From an uncultured Jannaschia sp. (GTDB lineage: Bacteria; Pseudomonadota; Alphaproteobacteria; Rhodobacterales; Rhodobacteraceae), in the NCBI RefSeq assembly GCF_947494025.1, contig NZ_CANLTQ010000022.1, positions 1 to 48,380 on the forward strand: DNA of 48,380 nucleotides. The letters are read 5' to 3'. The translations under genes were made by a program, and so were the position numbers. This document shows, piece by piece, positions 7,897 to 16,594 of the stretch. The notes beneath the pieces are model-generated. The model made no database searches and had not been told where the DNA came from. It worked only from the letters and a program-made list of their open reading frames with translations. How positions within the stretch are numbered: position 1 is the stretch's first letter; each line of letters opens with the position of its first letter.

Positions 7897-9345
7897 TCAG
7901 CCCGCACCGGCCTCGATCTCGGCGTATCGGCCGTCCATCGCCCGGACCGCCGCGCTCGCATCGAACTCGCTGCGATAGGTTTCCTGCATCCAGCGGTCCG
8001 AGTGTCCGAGCATGTGCTGCGCGGCCCAGAGCGCGTCGGGACGCAGCCTGCGGATCGCATCGACGATCAGCGTCCGGATCAGGTGGCCCGTCAGCCGCTC
8101 GGTGGCGCCGTCTTCCATCTCCAGGGGGAAGTCCGCCTCCAGGCGGCGGTTGAGGAAGCCCCGCCCGAGCACGTCCGGGCCAAGCGTCAGCAGGTTCGCG
8201 CCATCCAGCTCCGCCATCCGCGCCCCGATCCGCCGGGCCGGTCGGTCGGCGAGGACATGGGCGTCGAGAAGCGCGCCCGTGCCCGGCCAGAGGGCTTCCA
8301 TCTCCTTCCGCCGCGCGGTCTTGCCTTGCCGGAGGTCGTGATGCCAGACACCGTCCGCGTCGCGGGTCAGCTCCACGCCGATCCGCGCGTGGCGCAGGTC
8401 GCCCTGACGGTCGCCGGCATTGACGAGCAGCGCATAGAACACCGCCTTCTGCCGCAGACGGAGCGCGGCGGTGGACTGCGCCGGCCGGGTCCGCGCCGCC
8501 TCCCCGGCCGCCACGGCGGCGCGCAGGAGGTCGCCAAGCTCGAAGCGCTCCCGGAAGGCCCGCAGCACCGCGCGCTTGCCCGGCACCGCGTCCGTCGCCG
8601 CCTCCGCGAGCGCGCCGCGGATCTCCTGCAACGCGGTGAGACTGGCCTCGTCGAGAAGGCCCGCGCGCAGGAAGTACATCTCGAGCCGCTCGAGGTAGTC
8701 GCCCGCGGTCCGACAGCTGACTGCCCGCTCGAGGAGCAGGTAGCGTTCGAACGCCTCGAAGAGCTCCTCGGACGGCGTCTCCGGCACGACCACCCCGCGC
8801 GCCTTCGCCCAGTCGCGGCTCGCCGCGAGCAGGCCGACCGCGCTCACCACGACCTCCCTCGTCTTTGCGGCCAGCGGCCGGAGCGCGTTGCCATAGGGGC
8901 GGACGGTCCGGTCGAGGATCGCCTCGGGGCGGGGCCAGGCGGCGGGCCAGCGATCGGCAGGCAGGCCGATCCGACGGCTATGTGCGGCAACCTTCGGCTT
9001 CTTGCCGTAGCGCGCGTTGAGCCAGGCATCCCAATGCCTCTTCGTCTCGGCAGCGGGCGAGAGCGGCACGTCGGGCGCAAAGGCATGCAGCCCGTAGAGC
9101 AGCGCGCGCAGCCGGGAGCGCGAGGTGGCGACGCTCTCGTAGATCGCCGGCGTCACGCAGGCCGGCGGCAGGCCAGCCGCGTCGAGGCGGGCGTAGAAGT
9201 CCCGCATCAACGCGACGACGCCCCGCTGCGCGAAGTCCCGGTAGCGCAGATGGTCCTGCATCCGCGCGACGACGTCCCGCGGCACGCCCTCCAGACGGGC
9301 GGCGAGCGCATCGGCGCGCTCAGCGCGGCTCGTCGATCGGGTCAT
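7897..9345 (-). CDS. Tyrosine recombinase, second of a tandem pair
   Basis: A 482-residue phage-integrase-type site-specific recombinase. The catalytic C-terminal domain shows the H-x-x-R box in TGHLIRTLIVDAI near residue 422, then AAQHMLGHSDRWMQETYRSE with the second histidine and the nucleophilic tyrosine near residue 457. RQKAVFYALLVNAGDRQGDL holds the region where the first catalytic arginine should fall; it is less clear there than in a classical integrase. The long N-terminal part (about 250 residues) would be the arm and core DNA-binding domains. The ATG at 9345 overlaps the stop of the recombinase upstream by ATGA, so the two are coupled. Large tandem recombinases are known to act together on one site. 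Confidence 0.85.
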   Translation of the reverse strand: MTRSTSRAERADALAARLEGVPRDVVARMQDHLRYRDFAQRGVVALMRDFYARLDAAGLPPACVTPAIYESVATSRSRLRALLYGLHAFAPDVPLSPAAETKRHWDAWLNARYGKKPKVAAHSRRIGLPADRWPAAWPRPEAILDRTVRPYGNALRPLAAKTREVVVSAVGLLAASRDWAKARGVVVPETPSEELFEAFERYLLLERAVSCRTAGDYLERLEMYFLRAGLLDEASLTALQEIRGALAEAATDAVPGKRAVLRAFRERFELGDLLRAAVAAGEAARTRPAQSTAALRLRQKAVFYALLVNAGDRQGDLRHARIGVELTRDADGVWHHDLRQGKTARRKEMEALWPGTGALLDAHVLADRPARRIGARMAELDGANLLTLGPDVLGRGFLNRRLEADFPLEMEDGATERLTGHLIRTLIVDAIRRLRPDALWAAQHMLGHSDRWMQETYRSEFDASAAVRAMDGRYAEIEAGAG

Positions 9346-11221
9346 GTCCGGCTCTCCCTGAGGTAGGATTGGAGGGTGGGGTCGATCGTCTCCAGTACCT
9401 CGGCGAACATCCGCGCCGCGGCCGCGCCCTCGCCACGCGCGTAGAACTTCTCGACGGTTTTCACGGAGTCACCGAGGAACGCCGCCACCGTGGCGTAGTC
9501 GCCGGGATGGGCGCCGAGCCACAGCGTGGCGGCCACGTGCCGCATCATGTGCGGTTGCAGCCCGGGCACGCCCAGCCGGGCCACGCAGCGATTCCACACG
9601 CGGTTGAACGTCTGGCGCGACAGCACGCCGTTCGGGCCGGCACGAGGTGGATGTTCGCGTCGGCGTCGATGCCCTTGGCCGCACACCAGCGCGGCAGGCC
9701 CTCGTCCAGCCAGGAGACGATCACCTCCCACTGCCGCGCGGGAACCTCCCCCTCGATCGGCCGCCGGTTCTTGACCCGTCCGCGGGCGATATCGAGCCAG
9801 GGCCTGGCGTTGCGGATCGGGCGCAGGAGCTCCGCCCCCGGCCCGTCGATGAGAAGCGTGTTGAGGTTGTGGCTGCGCACCGAGCGCGCCAGTTGCAGCG
9901 CCATGAGCGCCGCGCCCATCGACAGATGCAGCGCCTCGCCCTGCCCGCGCGTTCCAAGGCTGTCCCAGTCACCGATCGCGGCTTGCGCCTCCGCCATCAG
10001 CCGGCGCGGCCCTGCGACGATGGCGCGGGCGACGTCCGGGTTGCGTTCCATCAACTTGACGAACTGCTCACGCTCGACGGACATCTCGCGGGCTTGGTAG
10101 CTGTCGACGCGGTCGTACCGCGCGTCGTCTATTGCCCAGAGCACCGCCTCGCCGTAGTCGTTGCAACGCGCCAGGGTCTCGAGGGTCGACAACACGGTCG
10201 TGCCGGTGGACGTCTTGTCGGGATCGAGCAGCGTGGCGGAAGTCCGCGCCCGCTCGACGTAGCGGTCCACCGCGCGCTCGATGATCGCCACGGTGAACAG
10301 GTCCTCGATCCGCGCGAGCGCATAAGCTGCCTCGCGATCCTCGTATGTGTGACGGACGAGCCAACTCAGCGCGTTGAGATGGGCCTTCGTCCGCGCTTCC
10401 ACGTTGCGCACCTTGCGCCGCTTGCCCCGGCGCGCCGCCCGGCGGGCGGCCAGGGGATCGGGTCCGAGCTTGCCGCCGAAGCGGTCCGGGGCCACACGCT
10501 CGCCGCGGATGGCGAGGCGGATCGCCTTGTCCCGGCTGCGCAGGAAGTTGGCGGAGAACCGGCTCCAGTCCAGCGGCGTGTCCCGAATGCGCGGGAGATC
10601 GCGGATCTCGGCTCCGGGCAACAGATCGGCGATGGCCGGATGGCGATCGCGGCTCCGGATCATGCCGTTGAACGCAGCCACGGAGCCGCGCAGCGTCGAG
10701 GCCTTGTCGGGCGGTGCGACGGCGAGCGCCGCCGCGACGGCAGGCGTATCGAGACGCGCGGGATGCGTCTCGCGGCACCGCGCCCGCAGGTTCGCGACGG
10801 AGAGCGAGAACATGTTGGGCAGGAGGCGCCGGCCGTCCTCGTCGAAGGTGTTCTCGGTCTCCCGGGCATAGATCTCGAGCCGGTCCCAGGCCGCGTCCTC
10901 GCTGGCGGCCGTGACCGGCTCTGCGAGATGCTCCCTTGCCCGCCCGATGGCGTTCCCGACGCCCTTGACGAACGCGTCGAAGGCGCCCTCCTGCTTGCCC
11001 GGCGTCTCACCCCGGAACGCGCCGGACCAGACGATCTTTGCCGCAATCATGGTCCATTCCCGCTCGCAGGCCGGGAGCTGCGTCAGCTTGCGTCCGGTCA
11101 GCCTGGCGGCCTTGTTCAGTCTCGCCGCGTAAACCTTGGCGGATGCCTCGGAGTAGATCACCGGCAGCAGGAGCCGGACATCGTTGAGGGAGGTCAGTCT
11201 GGGTGCGTTCGACAGGTCCAT
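9342..11221 (-). pseudogene. Tyrosine recombinase, first of a tandem pair, frameshifted
   Basis: The reading frame is open from the ATG at 11221 to about 9640, giving some 525 residues that end ...DANIHLVPA. The catalytic end then continues one frame away as GPNGVLSRQTFNRVWNRCVA and QPHMMRHVAATLWLG, with the H-x-x-R box in HMMRH and the tyrosine in VKTVEKFYARGEG, to the stop at 9342. The join is consistent with one missing base near 9640. No classic slippery heptamer is visible there, so mutation or a sequencing error is more likely than programmed frameshifting. Without the shift the protein would be a recombinase of about 625 residues. It is coupled to the next recombinase by a 4-base overlap. 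The repeat-rich site at 11223-11376 lies immediately before its start. Confidence 0.8.
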
Positions 11222-11222
11222 C

Positions 11223-11376
11223 GTTCATTACCTTTGTTCAGTGTTCATTCGCCCCACGGGGCCGTTCATTCGCAACCAGATGAACGGGACGGGGGGCGAA
11301 GTTTGGGCCGTAAACCTCGCCCCCCGTTCGGTTCATCCGGTGTTCAAGGCGCTGTTTCTGAGGAATTTCCGTTCAC
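11223..11376. repeat. GTTCA repeat array and inverted repeat, possible recombination site
   Basis: Seven GTTCA motifs (11223, 11236, 11243, 11264, 11331, 11342, 11371) and one inverted TGAAC (11281) occur within 154 bases. Centred among them is a large inverted repeat: arms at 11279-11299 and 11317-11337 match at about 18 of 21 positions and enclose a 17-nt centre that itself has GTTT/AAAC ends. The site touches the start of the first recombinase gene. Such direct and inverted binding sites suit arm and core sites of a tyrosine recombinase, or an operator for the helix-turn-helix protein encoded next door. Confidence 0.65.
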
Positions 11377-11454
11377 GCTGGGCCACGGCGCGTCGGGTCC
11401 GGGCGCAAAGGTGCGCGCCCGAACCCGTGGCCTCACTCGCCATCGGAACGCCCC

Positions 11455-11877
11455 TCACCGGCGCCGTCTCCGGCGCTGTGTGGGACGCTCCTGCCAGCGC
11501 CGGACCTCGGCCGGCACAAACCGCGAGACGCGTCCGATCCGGCGGACGGCAAGCCGGCCGGCCCTCACCTCGTCGCGGATCGTCGCCTCGGAACAGGCGC
11601 AGAGCCGCGCCACCTGGGCCGCCGTCAGCAGGTCGCGCTGGTAGGTCTCCTCGAGCCCGGGGGGCGGCGGACCGCCTTCGAAGGCGAAGACGTCCGGCCA
11701 GGCGTAGCGGAGAAGCCCGCGGATGTGCCGGGGCAGGAGCAGGCCCGCCTCCTCCGCCCGCCAAAAAAAGCTGTCGCTGCCGCATTGCCAGCGCCGGATC
11801 AGGCGCTCGCGGTCCAGGAGTTCGAGCGCCGCGTCGGGCGCCTTCGCGAGAGGGAGAGGAATAGGGTCGTGTCGCAT
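11455..11877 (-). CDS. Excisionase/AlpA-like helix-turn-helix protein
   Basis: A 140-residue protein starting MRHDPIPLPLAKAPDAALEL. Its C-terminal half holds a MerR/excisionase-type DNA-binding domain: LLTAAQVARLCACSEATIRD followed by EVRAGRLAVRRIGRVSRFVP, the usual helix-turn-helix and wing with the arginine-rich strand. The tail is a run of arginines. Proteins of this type act as excisionases or as small regulators of integrase genes. The position directly upstream of the recombinase pair and its repeat site fits that role. The start at 11877 gives the natural length. Confidence 0.75.
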   Translation of the reverse strand: MRHDPIPLPLAKAPDAALELLDRERLIRRWQCGSDSFFWRAEEAGLLLPRHIRGLLRYAWPDVFAFEGGPPPPGLEETYQRDLLTAAQVARLCACSEATIRDEVRAGRLAVRRIGRVSRFVPAEVRRWQERPTQRRRRRR

Positions 11878-11962
11878 GTCGCGCTCCGTTGTTGAGGACG
11901 GAGTGGACAAAGGGAAAATCCGGCCGCTTTCAAAACGGCCGGTCCGACGTCTCGTGTCAGGC

Positions 11963-12640
11963 TTAACCCGACCCTGCTGGCCACCACCGAGCGGCCGATG
12001 GAGCCGGGCGTCCGCAGCGCGGCCGACGCGGGCCATGCCGCCCTCGCCCCGGCCGGCCAGGACCCGGGCACAGACGCCGCAGCTCCGGCTCGATCCGCCG
12101 CTTCCGCCTCGCGACCTGCTGTCCCTGCCGACCGGCTCCGTAATAGCCGGCGACCTGGCAATTTGGCTCGTCGAAGAATGCGGCGATGTGCAGATCGGGA
12201 AAGCGCGTCCGGAGCGCGGCGATCACGCCTTCGGGCGGGCTCCAGGGTGTGTCGAAGCTGATCGCGGCCCGGTCACGGTCGACATCGACCTCGACGTCCT
12301 GGGCGGGCCACTTGCAGCCCCATACGGCAACCCGCCAGTCATGGCCGCATGTGTAAGGCAGTGCCTCGACCTGCGCCTCCTCCTCGGCCGTCAGCGGACG
12401 CGCCTCGACGGCATCGCCTTCGGCAGTCTCGACGACATGCCATCGCGCGAGGCTCACCTCCTCGCCATCGATGAAGAACGTTCGCGCACCCTGTGCGACA
12501 TGGACGAGAATGTCCGGCATCGGCAGGATGGATTGGAAGTCGAAGGCACCGTCCGGGCCTGCGACGGCCGCGAGGAAGGACCGCATCTCCGCTTCATCCT
12601 TGGTCTCGACGGTTATGACGTTGTAGCACCAGTTCGGCAT
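11963..12640 (-). CDS. Api92/YubB-like protein
   Basis: The product opens MPNWCYNVITVETKDEAEMR, with later WRVAVWGCKW and ISFDTPWSPPEGVIAALRTR before FPDLHIAAFFDE. This series is typical of the ferredoxin-like Api92/YubB domain found in phages and plasmids, whose function is unknown. A ribosome binding site, CGGGAG, precedes the ATG. After about residue 170 the sequence becomes an arginine-, glycine- and proline-rich tail of about 50 residues that does not look like the family. A frameshift near 12130 that replaced the natural end is possible. Confidence 0.7.
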   Translation of the reverse strand: MPNWCYNVITVETKDEAEMRSFLAAVAGPDGAFDFQSILPMPDILVHVAQGARTFFIDGEEVSLARWHVVETAEGDAVEARPLTAEEEAQVEALPYTCGHDWRVAVWGCKWPAQDVEVDVDRDRAAISFDTPWSPPEGVIAALRTRFPDLHIAAFFDEPNCQVAGYYGAGRQGQQVARRKRRIEPELRRLCPGPGRPGRGRHGPRRPRCGRPAPSAARWWPAGSG

Positions 12641-12866
12641 TTCGGGGTCTCCCGGTTGAGTTTCAGGTGACCGGGAATTGGGTTCGACCGCCGAGGACAG
12701 GATAAACTTTCTTGCTACGTCCTGCCCGACCTGCCGCGGCGTCGATACAGCGGCACGCCGCAGTCCATCGACGATCTGCTCCCTCGAGCCACGGCTGGTG
12801 AGATCGATCCACGAGGGCACCGATGAGGACGACCGATCGGTCTTGCAGGACTGTCGCAGGATCGGG
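12641..12866. other. Interval between the PemK-like and Api92-like genes
   Basis: No separate gene is supported. The minus-strand frame leading into the Api92-like gene stays open and reads coherently for a while (SREQIVDGLRRAAVSTPRQV), so it may hold the decayed tail of another protein, but it has no start of its own. Confidence 0.3.
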
Positions 12867-13373
12867 CTATCCGGCCGACCGCGGGTCCGTCCGCTCAGGC
12901 CGCGGCGGTGATCGGTGCCGGCGGCCGTGGGGCGTCCGGCATCCCCTCCGTCTCGAGGCGCTGCCGCTCTGGCTTGCGAGGCGCGCGACCTGCTCGAGGC
13001 GCAGGCGCAGCTGCGGCGGCACGCGGCCGAGCACCACGGTGCCGCCCGCGCATTCGACGAAGCGGGAGCTCGGCAGCGGCACGGTGACGGTGCGTGCTCC
13101 GATGAACCGGGTCGGCTTGTGCAGCCCTGCCGCCGCGACGTCCTCCGGCGTGCGCACATGGAGCTCGAAGCCGGTGTTCGACCGGGTCCGGCTCGATGTG
13201 CCGTAGGCCACCGTCACCATGGTCTCGTCATCCTGCCGGTCGACGGCCAGGACCAGCGACGGGCGCGCCTTCTCCATCTCCGCCAACCTCTCGCTCGAGG
13301 GGAAGGCGAAGCTGACGATATCGCCGGCGGACAGCGTCTTGCGCCAGCAGGAGGTTTTCTTGGTCTTGCACAT
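12867..13373 (-). CDS. PemK/MazF-like protein, paralogue A
   Basis: One of five related proteins in the window. This one has 168 residues and starts MCKTKKTSCWRKTLSAGDIV. The shared core is GDIVSFAFPSSE, KARPSLVLAVDR, VTVAYGTSSRTRSNTGFELH, PTRFIGARTVTVPL and RFVECAGGTVVLGR. A GD-x-V-x-x-x-FP opening followed by RPxLVL is the signature of the PemK/MazF/Kid barrel, a fold used by endoribonuclease toxins. No antitoxin-like gene is adjacent. The family is extended at the C-terminus (RLRLEQVARL, then an arginine-rich tail), so it may be a structural relative that is not a toxin. It lies downstream of methylase X. A 13-bp hairpin stands 53 nt before the start. Confidence 0.6.
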   Translation of the reverse strand: MCKTKKTSCWRKTLSAGDIVSFAFPSSERLAEMEKARPSLVLAVDRQDDETMVTVAYGTSSRTRSNTGFELHVRTPEDVAAAGLHKPTRFIGARTVTVPLPSSRFVECAGGTVVLGRVPPQLRLRLEQVARLASQSGSASRRRGCRTPHGRRHRSPPRPERTDPRSAG

Positions 13374-13425
13374 GTCGGGGCTCGGGTTCGGGATGTCGCG
13401 ACGCCCCCTCTCCGGCCGGTCGAGG

Positions 13426-13462
13426 CCTTGGCACGGGCGCCACGGCGCTGCCCGTGCCAAGG
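13426..13462 (-). promoter_or_regulatory. Leader hairpin of PemK-like paralogue A
   Basis: The 13-bp arms at 13426-13438 (CCTTGGCACGGGC) and 13450-13462 are perfectly complementary around an 11-nt loop, 53 nt upstream of the start codon. There is no U-tract, so it is a poor terminator. Equivalent hairpins with different sequences precede the other four paralogues. Confidence 0.6.
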
Positions 13463-13693
13463 GCTCCGCTCCGGCCTCTTCTTCTCGCCCACCCTTTTTC
13501 GGCCCAGGCGCCCTGCCGAACCCGGTGCCTTTGGAGATGATGAGCCGCGGCCTCGGCAGGTCGAAACGCCGGCGGGGCGCGCGCGCGACGTGCCGTCGGG
13601 CCGGAGGCCGATCGAGCGGGCGTCCCCGGCGTCCGGTCCCGCCGCGCCGCGCGACCCGGTGTCCGGAGCACCGTCGCGCCCCGGTTCCGGGCC

Positions 13694-14749
13694 TCAGCCG
13701 CCCGGGTCCGGGACGAGTTCGCTGCCGATGCTGGTGTCGACCCGGAGAGAGCGCACCACGGGGTCGCCCTCGGCCGCGAGCTCCGGCGCCGGGAAGTCTG
13801 TCCCGAAGCTCGGCCCGAACTCCGGCACGGCGTCCGGTGCAGGCTTCGTCGCGTTACGCACCGGCGCCATCCTGACCTGCAGGGCCCCCGCTGCGCCCGC
13901 CGCCCGCTCCAGCGCCAGCAGCGCCTCGTAGAGCGTCACGAGGTCCGACTTGGAGACCGACGGATGCGCCGTGCTCAGCGATCGGACCTCCGCGGTGTCG
14001 AGGGCCTGGAACCGCGCCTCGAGGAGCGCCGGGTCGCAGCCCACCGCCTTGACGAAAAGGTTGGAGGACGGCGACAGGCCGGTGGCGGGTCCCGGCGTCG
14101 CTGGGATCTGCAGGATCGCCCCTGCCCGGCCGCCGACGCGTCGCACCGCGAAATGGGCCTCCTCCTTCGTCCCCACGAACTCGAAATCGGGATGCCGCGT
14201 CACCGGCCGCACCCGCGCGCGCTCCCGGTCGCTGCGCCGCCAGACCTGGAAGACCGCGTTGACGGCATGCGGCCTCCCCTCGTGCGGGAACACCTCCCCC
14301 GGCAACGGCAGCTCGCTCACGAGCTCGAAGCGCGGGTCGAGCCGCGCCCGTATCGAGGCCTTGGCGAACGACGCCGGCAGGATCATCGCGATGACCTCGG
14401 CGAAGCCGGCGGAGTGGTTGAAGAACGCCACGGCGAGTGCGCCGCCTCGCCCGAACGGCGGGTTGCCCACCACGTGGATCGTCCCCGCCGTCCCGGCCGT
14501 CTGCCAGGTCAGGTAGTCGCGGGTCTTGATGCCGGGCGCGGCCGGCCGGATGTCGAGCCCGAGCCGCGGGACGGGCAGGCGCTCCAGGAACGCGCCGGCG
14601 CCCGCGGACGGCTCGAGGTAGAGGTCGACCGCGCCGGACGGCGCGACCTCGGCCAGATGCGCGAGGCAGAGCGCGGCGGTCTCCGGGTGGGTGAAATACT
14701 GGTCCGCGGCGTGAACTTGCGCGGCGGCGGCGGCGAGGGTCGTGATCAT
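13694..14749 (-). CDS. DNA adenine methylase-like protein X
   Basis: A 351-residue protein with the two central motifs of SAM-dependent amino-DNA methyltransferases: LYLEPSAGAGAFL (motif I, SAM binding) at about residues 43-55 and VVGNPPFGRGG (motif IV, NPPF catalytic) at about 93-103. An extended domain follows (VIAMILPASFAKASIRARLD, VNAVFQVWRR, ADFEFVGTK-like strands), and PSVSKSDLVTLYEALLALER near the end. Target recognition is unknown and no restriction nuclease is adjacent. Two broken copies lie at 20548-21100 and 24540-24721. The ribosome binding site sits in a hairpin. It is transcribed between the small genes upstream and PemK-like paralogue A downstream. Confidence 0.8.
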   Translation of the reverse strand: MITTLAAAAAQVHAADQYFTHPETAALCLAHLAEVAPSGAVDLYLEPSAGAGAFLERLPVPRLGLDIRPAAPGIKTRDYLTWQTAGTAGTIHVVGNPPFGRGGALAVAFFNHSAGFAEVIAMILPASFAKASIRARLDPRFELVSELPLPGEVFPHEGRPHAVNAVFQVWRRSDRERARVRPVTRHPDFEFVGTKEEAHFAVRRVGGRAGAILQIPATPGPATGLSPSSNLFVKAVGCDPALLEARFQALDTAEVRSLSTAHPSVSKSDLVTLYEALLALERAAGAAGALQVRMAPVRNATKPAPDAVPEFGPSFGTDFPAPELAAEGDPVVRSLRVDTSIGSELVPDPGG

Positions 14750-14754
14750 GTTCA

Positions 14755-14778
14755 GGGTCTCCCGTGTTGAACAGGAAG
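14755..14778 (-). promoter_or_regulatory. Hairpin covering the ribosome binding site of methylase X
   Basis: On the minus strand the GGGAG ribosome binding site of methylase X can pair with TTCCTGT just upstream in an imperfect stem. The truncated copy at 24721 has a perfect 8-bp version of the same structure (24731-24749), which suggests the fold matters. It could limit translation of the methylase. Confidence 0.35.
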
Positions 14779-14890
14779 GACCTGGAGCCGACCGATTCCG
14801 CCCGGAAACGCGGGCGATCGTCTCCTCCGAAATTGTCTCGACCGATTGCAGAGAATTCGAACTAAATCCGGTCCACCATGGCGCAGCGCG

Positions 14891-15180
14891 TCAGTCCGTC
14901 CGCTCGAGCAGATCGCCCGCCTTCGGGCTCACGAGGCGGGGAAGCTCGACCTTGCAATCGAACCGGGAGAGGATCGTGATCGCCTTGTGCGCGCTCTGCG
15001 CCCGCCGTGGCAGCAGGCGGCAGAACTGCTCCCAGCCGCGCCTCGCACCATGACTCGGACCGCAAAGGCAACATCGGGGCGGACAACGCCGATCGCGTCG
15101 GCGGTGACCAGCACCACGTGGCAGTTGTCGTGGCTGCCACCGCATCCTGCGGGGGCGGGCCAGCGGACGTCCGTGCGAGA
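14891..15180 (-). pseudogene. Small unknown gene, frameshifted
   Basis: Two coherent pieces lie in different frames. The first reads GSHDNCHVVLVTADAIGVVR PDVAFAVRVMVRG; the second, starting near 15050, reads GWEQFCRLLPRRAQSAHKAI and ends ELPRLVSPKAGDLLERTD at 14891. Together they make one small protein interrupted by an indel. No start codon fits the first frame well, so the 5' end may also be damaged. Function unknown. Confidence 0.45.
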
Positions 15181-15229
15181 GGCCGCCTGTCCGGATCAAG
15201 GGCTGGCGCAGGGTTGCGCCAGCCGGTCG

Positions 15230-15676
15230 TCATTCCCCGAAGAGGCGTCTCAGCTCGCGGAGCGCGGCGGCCAAGTCGCGCACGGCCCGGACGAGGCGCC
15301 GAAGCTCGCGCAGCGGCACCGCCGCCTGGCGCAGCGCCTCCGCCTCCGGCGTGAGACGCCGCTCGAGGATCGGCGTGCCGCGGCCGGCGATCAGCCGTCC
15401 GTCGGGCGGGCGCTCGACCAGCGTGGTGCCGGCGGCAATCTTCGCGTCGATGGCCGCCAGCAGCCGCGCGAGCCCCGCCGCAACCTCACCGGTGCAGCAC
15501 CGTCCGCTCGCGAGGAGGTCGGCGAGACGGATCGCCTCCGTCCGCTCCGGCTCGGGGAGCCGCGGCGCGATCTCGCGGCGGAGCGGCTCCGCAAGCTCGC
15601 CGGCGAGCGAGACCGCCGCGACGGTGTCCTCGACGAGCCGGCCGGGAAACGGCGCCTGCACGCTGTCGCCGCTCAT
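15230..15676 (-). CDS. Small helical protein Y
   Basis: A 148-residue protein starting MSGDSVQAPFPGRLVEDTVA, helical and rich in leucine, arginine and alanine, with a conserved centre GRCCTGEVAAGLARLLAAID and GTTLVERPPDGRLIAGRGTP. A run of short helices ends it (LRRLVRAVRDLAAALRELRR). Its ATG overlaps the stop of PemK-like paralogue B by ATGA, so the two are translationally coupled. The same pairing occurs in the second module (25313), where this gene is broken. The tight linkage makes it a candidate partner of the PemK-like protein. No family recognised. Confidence 0.65.
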   Translation of the reverse strand: MSGDSVQAPFPGRLVEDTVAAVSLAGELAEPLRREIAPRLPEPERTEAIRLADLLASGRCCTGEVAAGLARLLAAIDAKIAAGTTLVERPPDGRLIAGRGTPILERRLTPEAEALRQAAVPLRELRRLVRAVRDLAAALRELRRLFGE

Positions 15677-16239
15677 TGGCCCGCCCTCACGGCCCGCAAT
15701 GGTCGGCGCGAGCGCCGCACCTCGACGGTGAAGTCCGTGCCCTGCCTCCGGGTCCGTCTGTCGTGCCGGGCCGGGCGGCGGCGGCGCGCCTCCGCGCGGA
15801 TGTCGCGCAGCGCGTGGAGGCGTCCCCGCACCGTCTGAACCGGTTCGCGCAGCGCGCCCTCGAGCCGGCCGCGAACCGGCGAGCCGGTCGCGGGCGAGAC
15901 CGCGAACCCGTCGTGGCCGAGCGGCACGAACAGCCGCCGTGTGCCGACGAAACGGGTGGGAGCCTCCAGCCCCGCGGCCCGGCGCTCCGCCGCCCGGCGG
16001 ACGTCGATGTCGGTGAACCGGTTCGATGGCCGCGGCGAAGCGGTGCCGCAGGCGAGCAGCGCCATGGGCTGTCTGCCGACTGTCTCGATGTCGAGGACCA
16101 GGCACGGCCGTGGCCCCGATGCGACAGAGGCGCCGTCGCCCTCCCCCGGCGCGGGGCAGCGAAAGGCGACGGCATCGCCGGGAGCGAGGTGGTCCTGCCA
16201 GGCCGTCGTCGTCTGGGTCGTCTCGATTGCGTCGAACAT
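15673..16239 (-). CDS. PemK/MazF-like protein, paralogue B
   Basis: A 188-residue member of the PemK-like set, starting MFDAIETTQTTTAWQDHLAP. The core shows GDAVAFRCPAPG, GPRPCLVLDIE, LLACGTASPRPSNRFTDIDV, PTRFVGTRRLFVPL and SPVRGRLEG. A basic C-terminal region (LHALRDIRAEARRRRPARHD) could bind nucleic acid. Closest in the window is paralogue E, with which it shares the AWQDHLAPG opening and a downstream Y gene. AAGGAGAG precedes the start. The 3' scrap of a Z gene lies upstream, so the original order was Z-B-Y-X. Toxin-fold assignment rests on the GD/FP and RPxLVLD motifs only. Confidence 0.6.
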   Translation of the reverse strand: MFDAIETTQTTTAWQDHLAPGDAVAFRCPAPGEGDGASVASGPRPCLVLDIETVGRQPMALLACGTASPRPSNRFTDIDVRRAAERRAAGLEAPTRFVGTRRLFVPLGHDGFAVSPATGSPVRGRLEGALREPVQTVRGRLHALRDIRAEARRRRPARHDRRTRRQGTDFTVEVRRSRRPLRAVRAGQ

Positions 16240-16303
16240 GCAGCTCTCCTTGCTGTGGGGTGTGCGACGCGCCCGTCTCCCTCTCGTTTCTGGGAGCGGA
16301 GGT

Positions 16304-16345
16304 CCTCCGGCCGGGCGCGTCACGGACAGCGCGCGCGGGCGGAGG
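16304..16345 (-). promoter_or_regulatory. Leader hairpin of PemK-like paralogue B
   Basis: Arms at 16304-16319 and 16330-16345 pair at 14 of 16 positions, 65 nt before the start codon. The location and flanks match the perfect 16-bp hairpin of paralogue E, so the two derive from one ancestor. Confidence 0.5.
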
Positions 16346-16349
16346 AGCC

Positions 16350-16580
16350 TCAGTCCCCCTGCTTTCCGTCTTCTTGCTCTCCCTCCTCCTGCGTCCGCGG
16401 TGCCACGGACTGCCCCGAGAAGAACCCCCTGCGCTTCGGCGCACCGCCTTCGCGGAGACGTCGAGGCAGCCGTGCGCGTTGATCAGCGGACCCTGCGCAC
16501 CGGCATTTTCCTTGAGGACGTCGCGCCAGACCCGCAAGGTGGACTGGCCCCATTTCGACCGGACACCTGGGCATAGCCAT
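16350..16580 (-). pseudogene. 3' remnant of a Z-family gene
   Basis: The translation VRSKWGQSTLRVWRD and PLINAHGCLDVSAKA aligns with VRSRWSWKALTKKPQ and LLIDAGRCHESTSEA near the end of the Z gene at 26011-26868. The last part, RRGFFSGQSVAPRTQEE, lies in another frame and matches KTFFGAGPQTPQ. Only about the last quarter survives and it is frameshifted. It marks the place where the rest of Z was lost next to an IS66 scrap. Confidence 0.5.
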
Positions 16581-16594
16581 GGAGGCTTGGGCAG

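Noticed and set aside
7801-9366. Long plus-strand open frame opposite the second recombinase
   Set aside because: It is a shadow of the minus-strand recombinase in GC-rich DNA: no ribosome binding site, arginine/proline-rich composition, and catalytic motifs clearly on the other strand.
9600-9680. Programmed frameshifting in the first recombinase
   Set aside because: No X-XXY-YYZ slippery heptamer or downstream structure is evident at the shift, so a one-base mutation or sequencing error is the simpler reading.
9647-11644. Plus-strand open frame of 665 codons
   Set aside because: It is a shadow of the frameshifted recombinase, with low-complexity composition and no family resemblance.
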